From Ailanthus altissimus (Eukaryota; Streptophyta; Magnoliopsida; Sapindales; Simaroubaceae), in the NCBI GenBank assembly GCA_946807835.1, contig OX327702.1, positions 1,054,001-1,118,000 of the forward strand: 64,000 bases of DNA, written 5' to 3'. Each line of letters opens with the position of its first letter. Within the stretch, counting starts at the first letter, position 1. Made by a program: the position numbers and the translations under genes. The notes under the pieces are model-generated. The model searched no databases. It was given only the letters and a program-made list of their open reading frames with translations, and was not told the origin of the DNA. Shown here in pieces: positions 22,030 to 34,374 of the stretch.

Positions 22030-24760
22030 GTTGATGTAGTAACCAGTATCTACAACCGGTAAAAATAAGTATATATATATATATATATATATATAAATAT
22101 ACATATTTTATTTGTATGTGGTTAATACTTGATTTATATATTTTTATTAGTAGTGTTTGTAAAGGTTAAGAACACACTATTAGTATTGAGTTTATTTACA
22201 AGACTTTAGATTTATTTTAGGGACTAAATTATAATACTTTAAAAGTTTTGGGGGTAAATTCATAAATATTAAAACTTAGCCTCTTAGTATAAAAATACAC
22301 TTTTGAAACCCTAATTTACTCATTTTTGGGTCGAGCTATCCTTTTAGAGAGAGAGAAGAGAGAAATAGAGGGGAGAGAAATAGAAGAAGAAGAAGAAATT
22401 AGAATTTTGGATCTTAAGAGGTATATCACAATTATTTCTCAATTTATTGGTGTTAATTAAGTTAATTCCTTTAAGTTTTAATTTATGAAAATATGTATAA
22501 TTGAGGATTTGATGTGTATTTCATAAGATCTTGTGAGAATTGATGATGATCTATGTAGATAGCTTGATAAATCATGATGAATTGTAGAATTTTTGCTTGA
22601 TAGTCTCTTGATCCAGGAATTTTATAAATTGTTGTGATTCGATTCTGGTTTTACATTTTGAGTATATGAAATTAGACATATTTATAATCATCCGAGACTT
22701 CGAATCGATTGAAAATTTCAAAAATTGAATATTTTGTGAATTTACCAAAATGACCCTAAAATTCTGACAATTTCCTGTGTAAACAGTATAATACAGTGGA
22801 AAATAATTTTTTGCTTGCTGAATGATCTTCAAAAATTACGAACTTATGAAATATGATAATTTTATATGTCTAATATGATATACTTGGATTTGAGAATTTA
22901 GATCAATGTGGTTGAAGTGTTATGATTTTTTAAAGTGTATCAGCTCATTGCAGTATTTGATTAACAGATTTTTAAAGTTATGACATAAAATAGTTTTAAA
23001 ATACTTTTGACAGTGATTTAAAAATAAAATATTTATCATCGATTGAGATATGTGTTAAGAATAATTATATGATAGTTTTATAATTTTTGAGTTAGTATAT
23101 GATTTTATAAAATTGAGAGATTGAATATTATTCAATAAGTATCTTGATCCTGTCAGGTTAATAGTTTGGATTCGATGGTATATATGGAATGGATTGTGTA
23201 GGAATTTTGATATAATATTCATATATAAGAAGGATATAGGGGCCAAGAATGATATATTCTGATTTTGGAGTAATTGGACATCATTTGATGTATTAAAAAA
23301 TTTTGTTAAGTGTAAGTGGTCAGAATAACAAGTTTTGAGAAACCGAGTAATTAGACTAATTTGATGTGATAAATGCATTGTGTATAATTTTATAAGCTAT
23401 TTAAAGTGTTTTGTATGAATTATGAGGCTTATGAAAGGATTAATCTCCATTGATAGGTTAAGGAGAATTAAGCCTTATACCTGAAAGTGCTAAGAGGTAA
23501 GTATACTAGACTTTTACTGAAATCACAAAAAACATAGAAATTGTCTATGTATGATATTTAAAATGTGTTTAGAAATATGTTGATATGATGTCAATGTATA
23601 TTTGATATGAAATGTGAAAAAAAATATGTTTATAAATGTGAGCATTGACATTGAGCATGGACATACATGTGTTTTTGAAAGTGAGCTTTCAAAATAAGAT
23701 GTGTTTAACAAAGAAAGCTTTTGAAGTGTAATATGTCCATGAGAAATATTTTGTGTTTTAAGGGTACTTGAACTCACTGTTAACTTAGTAGGCATTTTAT
23801 GTGATTTGTAGAGCCTTTGTGTGTGGTCTTTCCTTCGGGATTGGTATATGTTATGTGTTCCGTATGTATGGAGGATTCTATTAGTACCTAAAAGAATAGT
23901 GAGTCATCACATTCGTGTGGTGGCGTATTGGTGCATGTGAGAGGACTCACCGATGATCAGGGTGAGGGTTTGGCTTTTACCTTCGGGCATGAGCATTATA
24001 TATGTGTAATTTAAAGACCTCACTTGTACTATTCCTCTCATACGGTATGTCACCTACGAGTTACATTTGGCTCATTATGTGATATGTGATATGTAAGTCC
24101 TACTAAGTAATAGTTGAGTGATAGTATTCCTATTATATGTTTTAAAAGAATGTGTAAACGCTTACATAACATGTGATTTGATAAGATTATGATTTTGATT
24201 TATCACAACATATCATACACATGCATTGTGTACATATATGTATTTGTATTTGATATATAAAAACTTAGTATGCTTACTGAGTTTTATACTCATTATAGTT
24301 TATGGTGATTTCAGGTAAATAAGGTACATGTGTGCCTAGCGAATTTGACAAGGCTTCTGCTGTTCCTTGAGTTCCCTAAGTTGCTAGATTGCTGAGTGTT
24401 TCATTTGGGGGCACGTGAGATAAGATATTTGATTTGTCCCTATTGAATAAATACTTATGTATTATTTTATTGTGTGTGGTTGGATTTAGTTTAAGTTTCA
24501 CCAAGTGTGGTTATGGATTGATTTTAAGTAAGAATTTACAATGAATATATTCTGGGCTTTCGGTAACAAAGTTGCTACTGGTGACGTAATAGAGTGTTAA
24601 TCTCTGAGAAAACTCTGCGTATCTCCGGTTTACTAATTGTCCAAGTCATAATTCCATTGTTATAATTCTGAAAGAAATTAAAATGAATGTTTAAATATTA
24701 TTGAATGAGTGTAAGTTATGTCATGTATTAGATCTTTTGGGTCTGGGGCGTGACAGTTGA
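22030..24760. repeat. Target-site duplication GTTGA flanking the solo LTR
   Basis: GTTGA at 22030-22034 and 24756-24760 immediately flanks the TG..CA-ended insert. This defines the solo LTR exactly and shows that it inserted into Copia-B. Confidence 0.92.
22035..24755 (+). mobile_element. Solo LTR, 2721 bp, probable Ty3-gypsy (Tekay/Del-like size)
   Basis: It starts TGTAGTAACC and ends GGGGCGTGACA, with a perfect 5 bp target duplication and no internal domain. It is homologous in reverse to the LTRs at 50363-57569. A TATA-like TATAAAAA at 22288-22295 is followed by a telo-box-like AAACCCTAA and a GA-rich leader, as expected for an LTR promoter. The length and the GGGGCGTGACA end suggest a large-LTR gypsy, perhaps Tekay/Del, but no coding sequence is present to prove it. 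Solo LTRs arise by LTR-LTR recombination. Confidence 0.85.
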
Positions 24761-26576
24761 AGTAGAGCCCGAAAGTGGATCTGATATGCCCCCAGATCAA
24801 CACTTCAATGAAGAGATCCTTGAAGATGAACCAAGAACACTGACGAGTTTCTCCATGTCTATCCAAAGAAAGACTGGGACTCATGAGATGGAACTCTAAG
24901 AGTACCAGTTTGCCAGAGACAGGCTAAAGAGAACGATTAACCCACCAGTCAAGTATACACAAGCAGACTTAGTTGCTCATGCTTTTAATTCTGCTTACAC
25001 TCTTGAGTATGATGGGCCTAAGACATATGGTGAGGCCATGAAGAGTGAAAATAAAAAAGAATGACAGTAGGCCTTAGAAGAAAAAATTAGTTCTTTGGGA
25101 AGAACAATACCTAGAATTTGGTGGAGAGACCTTAAAAGAAGCTAGTCGGGTGCAAGTGGGTGTATAAGGTGAAGGAGGGGATACTGAAGATTGAGCCTAA
25201 AGGATTCAAGGCAAGGTTAGTAGCACAAGGTTTTACGCAAAGAGAGGGAGTCAATTTTTATGAGATATTCTCTCCAGTTGTTAAGCACACATCTATTAGG
25301 ATTTTATTAGCTATGTGTGCAAATCTTGATTTACATCTAGAGCAGATGGATGTAAAGACAGCTTTTCTGTATGGAGAGCTTGAAGAGAGAATATACATGG
25401 CACAGCCACAAGGGTTCGAGGAGCCCGAAAAAGAAGATCATGCTTGCTTGCTAAAGAAGTTATTATACGGGTTAAAGCAATCACCTAGACAGTGGTATAA
25501 GAGATTTGATGAGTTTATGATAGCTTGTGGATTTAGTAAAAGCAAGTATGACGGATGCATGTACTTCAAGAACATAAGTTGTGGGATGATGTATTTGCTT
25601 CTATACGCCGATGATATGTTAATCGCATGCAAGAATATGGAAGAAATATAAAAGCTCAAGAAGCAGTTGAGTGGCGAGTTTGAAATGAAGGATTTGGGAG
25701 CAGCAAAGAGAATTTTGGGTATGGATATCATGAGGGAAAGAAGAGATGTTATCTTCTTATCCCAACAATGATATATAGTCAAAATTCTGGAGAAGTTTGA
25801 TATGCCCAACGCAAAGGTTGTCTCTACTCCTTTGGCCATGCATTTCAGACTGTCAGCAGCACAGTCGCCGACATCCGAGGATGAGAAACTACAGATGAGC
25901 AAAGTACCGTATGCAAGCGCTGTGGGGAGCATCATGTATGAAATGGTGTGCACAAGACCAGACATAGCACATGCTGTGAATGTGATGAGTAGATATATGG
26001 CAAATCTGGGTAAAGATCACTGGCTTGTAATAAAGTGAATTCTGAGATATCTCAAGGAGACGCCAAATCACGGGTTGATATATAAAAGAGATAAGGTCAA
26101 AAATAAAATGGTAAGAGGGTACGTAGACTCAGATTATGCAGGTGATCTAGACAAGAGAAGATCGTTGACGAGCTACGTATTCACAGTGTTTGAGTGTAGT
26201 GTGTGTTAGAGATCAGTTCTACAACATGTGGTTGCATTCTCTACCACAGAGGCGGAGTACATAGCTGTTGGTGAAGCTATCAAGGAGGCTGTATGGTTAA
26301 AAGACATATGTGTGGAGATATTGACTAGTGAAGATGTGAACACCGGTGTATATTGTGACAGCCAGAGTGCCATACCCCTAAGCAAGCATCATGTGTTCCA
26401 CGAGAGGTCAAAACACATTGATGTGAGGCTCCATTACATTCGATAGATTGTCCAAAGTGGTGAAGTTAATTTAACAAAGATAGCGTCATCTAAAAACCCT
26501 GCTAATATGTTGACTAAGCCACTGCTCTCGGTTAAGTTCATCCTATGCAAGAACTTAACCGAAGTCAGTATTTTGT
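24756..26576 (+). pseudogene. Copia-B reverse transcriptase and RNase H (broken)
   Basis: The longest open piece (25160-25651) holds KARLVAQGFTQREGV, LEQMDVKTAFLYGELEE, LLYGLKQSPRQWYKRFDEF and the catalytic LLYADDMLI. Stops follow at 25651 and about 25770 and interrupt motif-rich frames. 25802-26038 continues the RT connection. 26228-26446 is RNase H, with STTEAEYIAVGEA and YCDSQSAI carrying the catalytic Glu and Asp, and ends at a stop before the QSGEVNLTKI tail. Motif order and spelling are those of TNT1/Tork elements. Confidence 0.88.
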
Positions 26577-26647
26577 GAAAGTGATTGAAGATGTGAAAAT
26601 GATAGATCGAATTATTTTGTGGATGATTTTGAATCAAGGAGGATATT

Positions 26648-27353
26648 TGTAAAAATATTGATTAAAAATCATAAGAATGTGATTTGGAGATCAAGTCAAG
26701 TGTATAGGGTACGCAAAGATCGAAGACGTACGCGAAAGGAGGCAAAAAACGAAGAGGGGCGCACCAGGCATCAGCGCTGCAGCGACCAAGCGTGGGCACT
26801 GCGACGCCTAATCCAGCACCTGAGCGCTGCGGCGCTCAGACGAGCGCGCCAGCACCCCGGTGGTAAGGGCCCAGCGCCGCAGCGCTGGAGACGGAAACAG
26901 TATCTCGAAATAAGAAAACTTTCTTATTTCGTCTCTCACTTATGTTAAAACTCCTACACATTTAAGGTAAACCTAGAACATCCCAAAACCTATATAAAGG
27001 CTATCAATTAGCTTGTAAATATATTTAGTAATAGGTTAAGACATCTTAGTGATAACTCAATAGATCTAAGTGATCATCAACAATATTTGTAGTTCTTTGT
27101 AAGAAAAAATCTATAGAGTGAAAGGGACAATTTTCTTTATAATATTTCTTGTAAAATGTATAATTTGTGAGTGCCTTATAATTTATAATAAAAAAATAGT
27201 ATAATTTTGATCCCGCCGTAAATGTAAATAAGTTATCAAACTACGTAATTTTTTGTATTCTTTTTTTACCCTTTTATCTTTTTATTTCTTAATTACTTAT
27301 TTTATATATATTATTTAAATAATTTTATTTATTTATGTGTTTTCACTTCGATA
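26648..27353 (+). repeat. 3' LTR of Copia-B (706 bp), heavily transition-mutated at its end
   Basis: It aligns with the 5' LTR over its whole length. The first ~450 bp differ modestly. From about 27120 to the end, nearly every C or G of the 5' copy has become T or A (for example the GACGTAGGCAAG block reads AATGTAAATAAG). The LTR end CTTCAACA has decayed to CTTCGATA. Confidence 0.85.
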
Positions 27354-27455
27354 TATATAATAATTAACATATTTATTATTAATTAATATTATATAATTAT
27401 TATATTAATAACACATCAATTCATATCCAAGATTTATTTTTTAACTACTTAGCAT
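27354..27455. mobile_element. Right half of the MITE split by Copia-B
   Basis: ATAATTAACATATTTATTATT and the ATAACACATCAATT arm match the right half of the MITE at 7018-7234, continuing from 19157. Confidence 0.45.
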
Positions 27456-28410
27456 CACTTAATTTTCTTTTAATTTTTTTATTCGCAATCAAATAGTCAA
27501 ATCAAATCCCATAGCCACCCTATTGACCAGGAACATCATCAGAAGATATTTATGAACCCTGGTGATACAGCTCAGCATGGACACGTCATCAACTTCTTTA
27601 GAAGACTTCTCTTGTTTGGTCGGCCAGCATGTCAACGCCCACCCAATGATATCGCTCACATGTCATTTGAAACTGTCCAACAATTAGCTGACGTGTCACT
27701 CACTCTTATCTCTACACGTTCAAGTTCAACCAACAACTTTTGTATGCTCCCGTGAACCTTTCATACACTTAAATAGCCTTTTAATTTCCTTCAATTTTCA
27801 TAACCCGTAATCAATAAAAAAACAAATAGAAAAATTAAAGAGAAATATTCGAATTCGAGATATTGATATTATTAAAAAAATATATATGTATATGTATATA
27901 ATCATCACTAGATTATACTTATTTACGACCACATCAATAAAAACTATTATGATGACTTTGTTATCATAATTTGGAGATAATTAAAAATTCTTTTTACTTT
28001 TCATTAAATTAATCAGTCGACGGTCACCTTACAATTAACATACTCTTCATCGAGAAGTAAAAAAAAATTGAGAAAAAAAATTATTAAATTAATAAGTAAT
28101 GTTGACACTTCTATAATTTTGAAATAGCTAGTAATATTCACATTCATGATTGTGCTACCTACCTATTTAATTAAAAACAAATTTCATTAAATGTAATTTA
28201 AATAGTTGTGAATATATTTACACTTTGACTAATTGAGTTTAACAAAAATAAAAGTTAATTTTTATTGGATGAGATTTATTATCTTCATCTAAATCTTTTT
28301 AAAAAAATATATTTTTTTAAGAAGAAAAAGTCGAATGAAAAAGAAAAAGAAAAAATGGTAGAAAATTTAAGAATAATAAACAATGGCGTTGAGAAATGCA
28401 TGTGATGATC

Positions 28411-28575
28411 AGTAATACTAGACATAAATTTTTTTTATACAAACTGACGTAAAATACAAACATTAGTTTACATGATTTATTTTAATTTATTTCATTAATT
28501 TTCATATTTTCTTCGACCAATGTTTACATGTCATCACATCAGTTTGTATAAAAAAATTATATATCTAATGTTACT
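28411..28575. mobile_element. MITE, ~40 bp terminal inverted repeats, in the expansin upstream region
   Basis: The left arm (AGTAATACTAGACATAAATT.., then TTATACAAACTGACGT) pairs with the right arm read on the opposite strand (AGTAACATTAGATATATAAT.., then TTATACAAACTGATGT). The paralogous segment lacks it: there GATCAGTGAGTTCGG is uninterrupted at about 44041. It lies 366-530 bp upstream of the expansin ATG. Confidence 0.8.
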
Positions 28576-28847
28576 CTGTAATAAATGACCAGTCGAGCAG
28601 AGAGAAATATGGAAGGCCATATTTTTTTAATTAATTTTTAATATATAATGCCGTATTTGATAATGTATGCATGTATATTTTGAGTTTTGATGATGCATAC
28701 GCCTTTTTTTTTTTTTTTAAATTTTATGATCAAACATGAAAATAAATAAATTATATTTTCTCGGGCAGTTGTTGGGTCGGCACTAACATGATAACCCACC
28801 TCCCTCTACTTAATTAAATTACTCAAAGTCTCTTATCTCTTAATTTG

Positions 28848-28855
28848 TATAAATA
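28848..28855 (+). promoter_or_regulatory. TATA box of the expansin gene
   Basis: TATAAATA lies 93 bp before the ATG. The same box sits at 44307-44314 in the pseudogene copy. Confidence 0.7.
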
Positions 28856-28940
28856 GCTTGTGTCTCTTCATCTCTTCTCTCAAGCTTTACTCATTCTCAT
28901 TACACATTGTAATTGACAAACAGAAGCAGGATCGTATATA

Positions 28941-29982
28941 ATGGCCATCAAAGCTATGAAACGTTATGTGTTTCTTGTTTTCTTTGTTTTCATGAGAGTT
29001 TGTGTTTGTGTAACCAACGGAGACTATGGCTATGGGGATGGATATGATGGCTGGCAAAGTGCACATGCCACATTTTATGGTGGCAGTGATGCTTCTGGCA
29101 CGATGGGTAATTTTGTTAACTCTCTCATTTACATATCTTTTTGCATTTGCCTTTATGATCACTTTGATGAGTACTTTTCTGTCTATTGTTTAATCTCACG
29201 AGATGTTTGTGGTATTTATTTTTAGGGGGAGCTTGTGGTTATGGAAACTTGTACAGCCAGGGTTATGGCACAAACACTGCAGCTCTAAGCACGGCTTTAT
29301 TCAACAGTGGCTTGAGCTGCGGCGCTTGCTATCAGATTCGATGCTACAAGGATCCAAAATGGTGCCTCCCCGGCACCATCACTGTGACTGCCACAAATTT
29401 TTGTCCTCCTAATTATGCATTGTCCAATGACAATGGCGGTTGGTGCAATCCCCCTCTTCAACACTTTGATTTGGCCGAGCCTGCCTTCTTGCAAATCGCA
29501 CAATATCGAGCTGGCATTGTTCCTGTCCTCTTCAGAAGGTAACACAATTGACAGAATCTTCTGTTACTTCTGCCATGTTAATTTATTCATCAACAAGATA
29601 TATACTTGCAAATCCAAGCAAACCCCATTTCTAAGCGAAGCTTAAAAACTGCTTATTCTCGTTTTGTCTTGGCTGCAGGGTTCCGTGTGTGAAGAAAGGT
29701 GGCATAAGATTCACCATCAATGGCCATTCATACTTCAACTTGGTTTTGATAACCAACGTGGGTGAGGCAGGTGATATCAAGGCTGTGTCAATCAAGGGCT
29801 CTAAAGCAGGGTGGCAAGCCATGTCAAGAAATTGGGGCCAAAATTGGCAGAGTAATTCATACTTAGATGGCCAAAGCCTCTCCTTCAAAGTCACCACAAG
29901 TGATGGCAGAACTGTCACCAGCTACAATCTTGTTCCTGCTAATTGGAAATTTGGCCAAACTTTTGAAGGTGGTCAATTTTAG
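28941..29982 (+). CDS. Alpha-expansin (EXPA family), three exons
   Basis: A secreted cell-wall loosening protein that disrupts cellulose-hemicellulose contacts during acid growth. The CDS is join(28941..29106,29226..29538,29679..29982), 783 bp, 260 aa. All introns are GT..AG and sit at the usual alpha-expansin positions (after GTMG and inside the FRR-VPC Arg codon). Residues 1-27 are a signal peptide. The family-6 barrel (GH45-like) domain follows with [20 protein letters not shown], the conserved cysteines and the HFD motif. The C-terminal carbohydrate-binding (CBM63) domain keeps the Trp-rich [15 protein letters not shown] stretch and the [12 protein letters not shown] end. Length and motifs are normal for the family. 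A broken paralogue is 15.5 kb downstream. A Met start after a good 5' leader supports the chosen ATG. Confidence 0.95.
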
Positions 29983-30190
29983 AAACAATTTCATGTGTTG
30001 GTAATCTCTTTTCTTATATGTACAAGGAGGCCTTATGCTGAGGTGGTAAATGGCATCCGCTAGTATTCCTTTGTGAAGATAATTTTATTACTTTTAAGTA
30101 ACTGTAATTAGCACAGCATCTAGAAACTTTTGTAGCTGTATGTACACGTACAAACCCAACTCAGTTAATACGAGGCTGGCCAATAAATAT

Positions 30191-32046
30191 AATTTTCGTA
30201 TGGCAACTCTTTAGTTGAAGCAAGTCACTGCCGCTTGATATTCGTAAGTCCAAATAATCATGTGATGACAGGTGAGAGGTTTACGAACCACGCAAACGCT
30301 GCAAGCATAGAACATCTTGTGATTGTGTTTCTAGAAAATATATAAAATTATAACTCATAGGCAATATGTAAGAAAATAAATAAATGAAAATTTTTAGGCA
30401 CGTGACAAAGACTAGCCGATGAATTAGGGGAGCTAAGACTAGTTTGATGATAAATTAAAATAGAGAGACATGATTGATTTAGAAACAACAATTAACACCA
30501 TCGCCATTGATGTTAGCACCGACTGACACTACTTCTAAATTAATTTAATCGGTAGGCTTTGGGTTTCAATAATTTGCAAACTACATTTGTGGGGTCAATT
30601 GAAGATGTGATTTTGCGATAATTTTGTCTGAGTTGTTTTGTTTTAGGAGTTCATTAAAATATAAATGACAACTTACGCAAGTGTCAACCATGAATGAACT
30701 TCTGACAAAATATGATTTTATGTTAATTGAATTTTGGGTACTTTTTTATTTTAATATTACAACAAATTTTTGCTGATATTTATTTATTGAAATCTACGGT
30801 GACGGTATCAAAACCTATAGTGATAGTATCAAAACCTACAGTAATTTTATCTGGTGTGGCGTCGTCTATAAATTTAAACTTAAAAAAAACTAGAGCTACT
30901 ACATTAAATTTTAGAGAATTCTAGACTAAACAATGCCATAGCTATTTCATTAAATTTCAGAAAAATCTATTCTTGTAAAAGACTAAATCTACTTATTTAA
31001 AATTTGGAGTAAGATACCCTAAAATCTATAGTTATTTCATTAAATTTTAGAAAAATCTACTCCCATAAAAGATTAAATCTACTTTTTTTAAAAAAGAAAT
31101 TGAAGAAAATTACTCTTACCTAAGCATGAGAAGGGACTCAAACGTAAGTCCTAAATTTAGAATTAAGGCTAACCACGACTCAGCGAAGAGATTGTGTTAA
31201 AATCTTGAATACTTTTAATTTAGTACATCATCGTTTTTCAATTGTTTCCCTATATATTTTTCAGTTAATTATAAAATAAATAAATATACACACAGGGTAT
31301 AGGCAGATTCAATAATTGAAAAAAAAAAACACAAATTGTATTTTTAACTACATTGGTAAAAAAAAAAAAAAGTTCTCCGTTTAAAAGAAGAAGAAAAATT
31401 ATTATTTTCTTATTATTTAATTTCCATGTTTCATAATTTTTTGGTACAATTTGTTTTTTATAAAAAAAAATTAAACTTTAATGCATAAGTGGATGATATC
31501 ATGCCATATTCACTCCATTTTTTAAGAATAAGATTATGATCTCAAATTTATATTCTAAATTATATTATAAATAATGATGTGTTAAATAATTATTATATAT
31601 AATTAATTATTTTAAAATTTACACCATTTAACTACTAAATAATTATTTGATATATCATTATTTATGATACAATTTAAAATATAATTTAAAATATGTAAAA
31701 AAAATTATTTTTAATTAATTCAATAAATATAGTTATGATAATTAAAAATCATACATAAAATTTAAATTTATAATAACCATATTATCATGTTAAAAAATAT
31801 TATATATCATCATGTAAGCCTTATTAATAAATTATTAGACAACCTTTTTGTCCTTTTTAACGAAATCTTCATTCAATGGAAAGCGTTACAACAAGAACGT
31901 TATGTCATTGCAGCATCGTCAACACCTAACAACAATACAAATGCATAAAGTTATTATAAATAAAAGTCGAAGTAAAATAAATACAAGATTAAATCTCTCT
32001 CTCTCTTTCTTTCTCTCTCTCTATGTATATATATATATATATATAT
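30191..32046. other. AT-rich intergenic DNA with small repeats
   Basis: No gene was recognised. 30895-31095 carries a short repeated motif (TTTCATTAAATTT..AGAAAAATCTA) twice. 31540-31690 is a partly palindromic AT-rich block resembling a MITE and similar in style to 43455-43610. It ends in a (CT)n and (AT)n microsatellite at 31995-32046, against Copia-C. Confidence 0.5.
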
Positions 32047-32844
32047 TGTCGAAACGGAAGCACACAAACAAGTTAAACAATTTACCCAAGTAATATAATA
32101 ATGCAAAATAAGTTATTAAGAAATAAAAGAGAGAAAAGGGTAGAAGAAGAAATCATAAAGAATTACATGGTTCGGCAACTTGCCTACGTCCACGGCGGAT
32201 CAAGATCACACTCTTCTCTTATTATGAATCACAAGGTAACCACAAAATATGCCTATTACAAGAAAGATCACAAAGAAAACTCTCTCTTACTCTCTAAGAA
32301 TTTTCTCTCACAAAGAACCACTAAAAATTATCACTAAGATTATTGTTAATCACCAAAATCTCACTAAGACCACAAAGATCACTCTTGATCACAAAGATGT
32401 GTTTACAAGCTAATTGATAGCCTTTATATAGGCATTGGGACGTCCTAGGTTTTCTCTATATGTGTGGGAGTCGTATTAGGGAGTCTTGAAACAAGTGGGA
32501 GACGAAATTAGGAAGTTTCTTAATTTCGGGATACTGTACCCGCATCCAGCGCTGCAGCGCTGGGATCTCGTCGCTCCAGCGCTGGCGCACTTCTGCTGAG
32601 CGCTGCGGCGCTGAGGTTCTGTTCTGGGCGCCACGGCGCTGAGGTTCTGTTCCTGGCGCTGCGGCGCTGAGGTTCTATTCTGGGCGCCGCGGCGCCCACT
32701 CCTGGTCGCCGTGGCGCTGGTTGCCTGGTGCGCCCTTCTTCGTTTTTTGCCTCATTTCGCGTCTGTTTTCGATCCGTGCGCACCCTACACACTTGGCTTG
32801 ATCCGCAAATCATATTCCAATGATTTTTAATCAATATTCTCACA
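32047..32844 (-). repeat. 3' LTR of Copia-C (798 bp)
   Basis: It ends TTTCGACA (minus strand) and starts TGTGAGAATATT. It is longer than its partner mainly because a GC-rich GCGCTGAGGTTCTGTTC-type unit is present about three times at 32595-32690, against once in the 5' LTR. Confidence 0.88.
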
Positions 32845-32913
32845 AATCCCCTCCTTGATTCAAAATCATTCACAAAGTAACTCGATCTCTCATTTCCGCA
32901 TCTTCGGTCACCC

Positions 32914-33327
32914 TCACAAAGTAGTGACTCCGGTTAAGTCCTTACATAGGACGAACTTAACCGAGGGCAGTGGCTTAGTCAACACATCAATAGGGTTTTT
33001 AGATGACGCTATTTTTGTCAGACTAACTTCACCACTTTGGACAATCTCACGAATGTAATGGAGCCTCACATCAATGTGTTTCAACCTTTCATAGAACACT
33101 TGATGCTTGCTTAGGTGTATGGCACTCTGGCTGTCACAGTATACACTGGTGTTTACATCTTTACGAGCCAATATCTTCGCGCATATGCCTTTTAACCACA
33201 CGACCTCCTTTATAGCTTCACCAACAGCTATGTACTTTGCCTCTGTGGTAGAAAGTGCAACTACATGTTGTAGAACTGAACTCCAACACACACTACACCC
33301 AAACACTGTGAATATGTAGCCCGTCAA
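32914..33327 (-). pseudogene. Copia-C RNase H domain (detached frame)
   Basis: 137 codons are open. It carries ALSTTEAKYIAVGEAIKEVVWL with the catalytic Glu, YCDSQSAIHLSK with the catalytic Asp, and the KHIDVRLHYIREIVQSGEV C-terminal block. The frame ends normally just before the purine tract and LTR. It is separated from RT by a region (33327-33640) with stops and shifts, where the first RNase H Asp motif (DSDYVGDLDKRRS-like) is still readable. Role in the element: removal of RNA from RNA-DNA hybrids. Confidence 0.88.
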
Positions 33328-33642
33328 CGATCTTCTCTTGTCAAGATCACCTACATAATCTGAATCTACCTACCCTCTTACCATTTCATTGTTGTCCTCG
33401 TCCCTCTTATACACCAACCCGTGATTCGACGTTCCCTTGAGATATCTCAGAATTCACTTTACTGCAAGCCAGTGATCTTTACCCAAATTCGCCATGTATC
33501 TACTTACCATACTCACAGCCTATGCTATGTCTGGTCTTGTGCAAACCATTGTATACATGATGCTCCCCACAGCACTTGTATATAGTACTTTGCTCATCTG
33601 CAGTTTCTCATCCTCGGATGTTGGCGACTGTGCTGCTGACAG

Positions 33643-34374
33643 TCAGAAATACACGGCCAAAGGAGTAGAGACAGCCTTCGCGTTTGATATACCAAACTTC
33701 TCCAGAATTTTGACTATATATCGCTGTTGGGACAAGAAGATAACATCTCTTCTTTCTCTCACAATGTCCATTCCCAAAATTCTCTTCGCTGCTCCCAAAT
33801 CCTTCATTTCAAACTCGCCACTTAACTGCTTCTTGAGCTTTTGTATTTCTTCCATATTCTTGCATGCGATCAACATATCATCGACGTATAGAAGCAAATA
33901 TATAATCCCACAACTCATGTTCTTGAAGTACACACATCCATCATACTTGCTCCTACTAAAGTCACAAGTCATCATAAACTCATCAAATCTCCTATACCAC
34001 TGTCTAGATAATTGCTTTAACCCGTATAATGACTTATTTAGCAAACAAGCATGATCTTCTTTACCGGGCTCCTCGAACCCTTGCGGCTGTGCCATGTATA
34101 TTGTTTCTTCAAGCTCTCCATGTAGAAAAGCTGTCTGTACATCCATCTGCTCTAGATGTAAATCAAGGTTTGCACACATAGCTAACAAAATCCTAATAGA
34201 TGTGTGCTTGACAACTGGAGAGCATATCTCATGAAAATCGACTCCCTCTCTCTGAGTAAAACCTTGTGCTACTAACCTAGCCTTAAATCTCGTAGGCTTA
34301 ATCCCCGGTATCCCCTCCTTCATCTTATACACCCACTTGCACCCGACTAGCTTCTTTTGAGATCTCTCCACCAA
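33643..34374 (-). pseudogene. Copia-C reverse transcriptase (243 open codons)
   Basis: It contains GCKWVYKMKEG, FKARLVAQGFTQREGVDF, HTSIRILLAMCANLDLHLEQ, MDVQTAFLHGELEE, LYGLKQLSRQWYRRFDEFM and the YVDDMLIACKN active-site motif, then the QRYIVKILEKF connection. Together these are the fingers-palm of a copia reverse transcriptase. The Cys-to-Phe and Leu-for-Ser/Ala changes near the KQ motif are minor. The frame starts and stops inside what should be one polyprotein, so it is a fragment. Confidence 0.9.

Larger units (their letters stand above)
19158..27353 (+). mobile_element. Copia-B: Tork/TNT1-like Ty1-copia retrotransposon, degenerate
   Basis: It has a full layout: 5' LTR 19158-19851, primer-binding site 19855-19866 (TGGTATCAGAGC), gag from 19882, then protease, integrase, RT and RNase H, a purine tract at about 26630-26647, and 3' LTR 26648-27353. 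The flanking 5 bp (GATAT left, TATAT right) are near-identical, consistent with a decayed target duplication. The gag and RT sequences are of the TNT1-94 type. A 2721 bp solo LTR sits in the linker between integrase and RT. Frameshifts and stops occur in every domain, so it is not autonomous. It is closely similar to Copia-C, in opposite orientation. Confidence 0.9.
27500..30190 (+). repeat. Segmental duplication, copy 1 (with intact expansin)
   Basis: It aligns with 42400-45640. A strong match in the distal flank is at 27549-27700 against 42465-42600 (CAGCATGGACACGTCATCAA, GGTCGGCCAGCATGTCAACG). Similarity then runs through the promoter, exons and introns to about 200 bp past the stop. Copy 1 has a private MITE (28411-28575); copy 2 has a private solo LTR. 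Confidence 0.85.

Noticed and set aside
29631..29918. Antisense frames over the expansin exons
   Set aside because: Shadows of the coding strand; the same antisense frame persists over the pseudogene.
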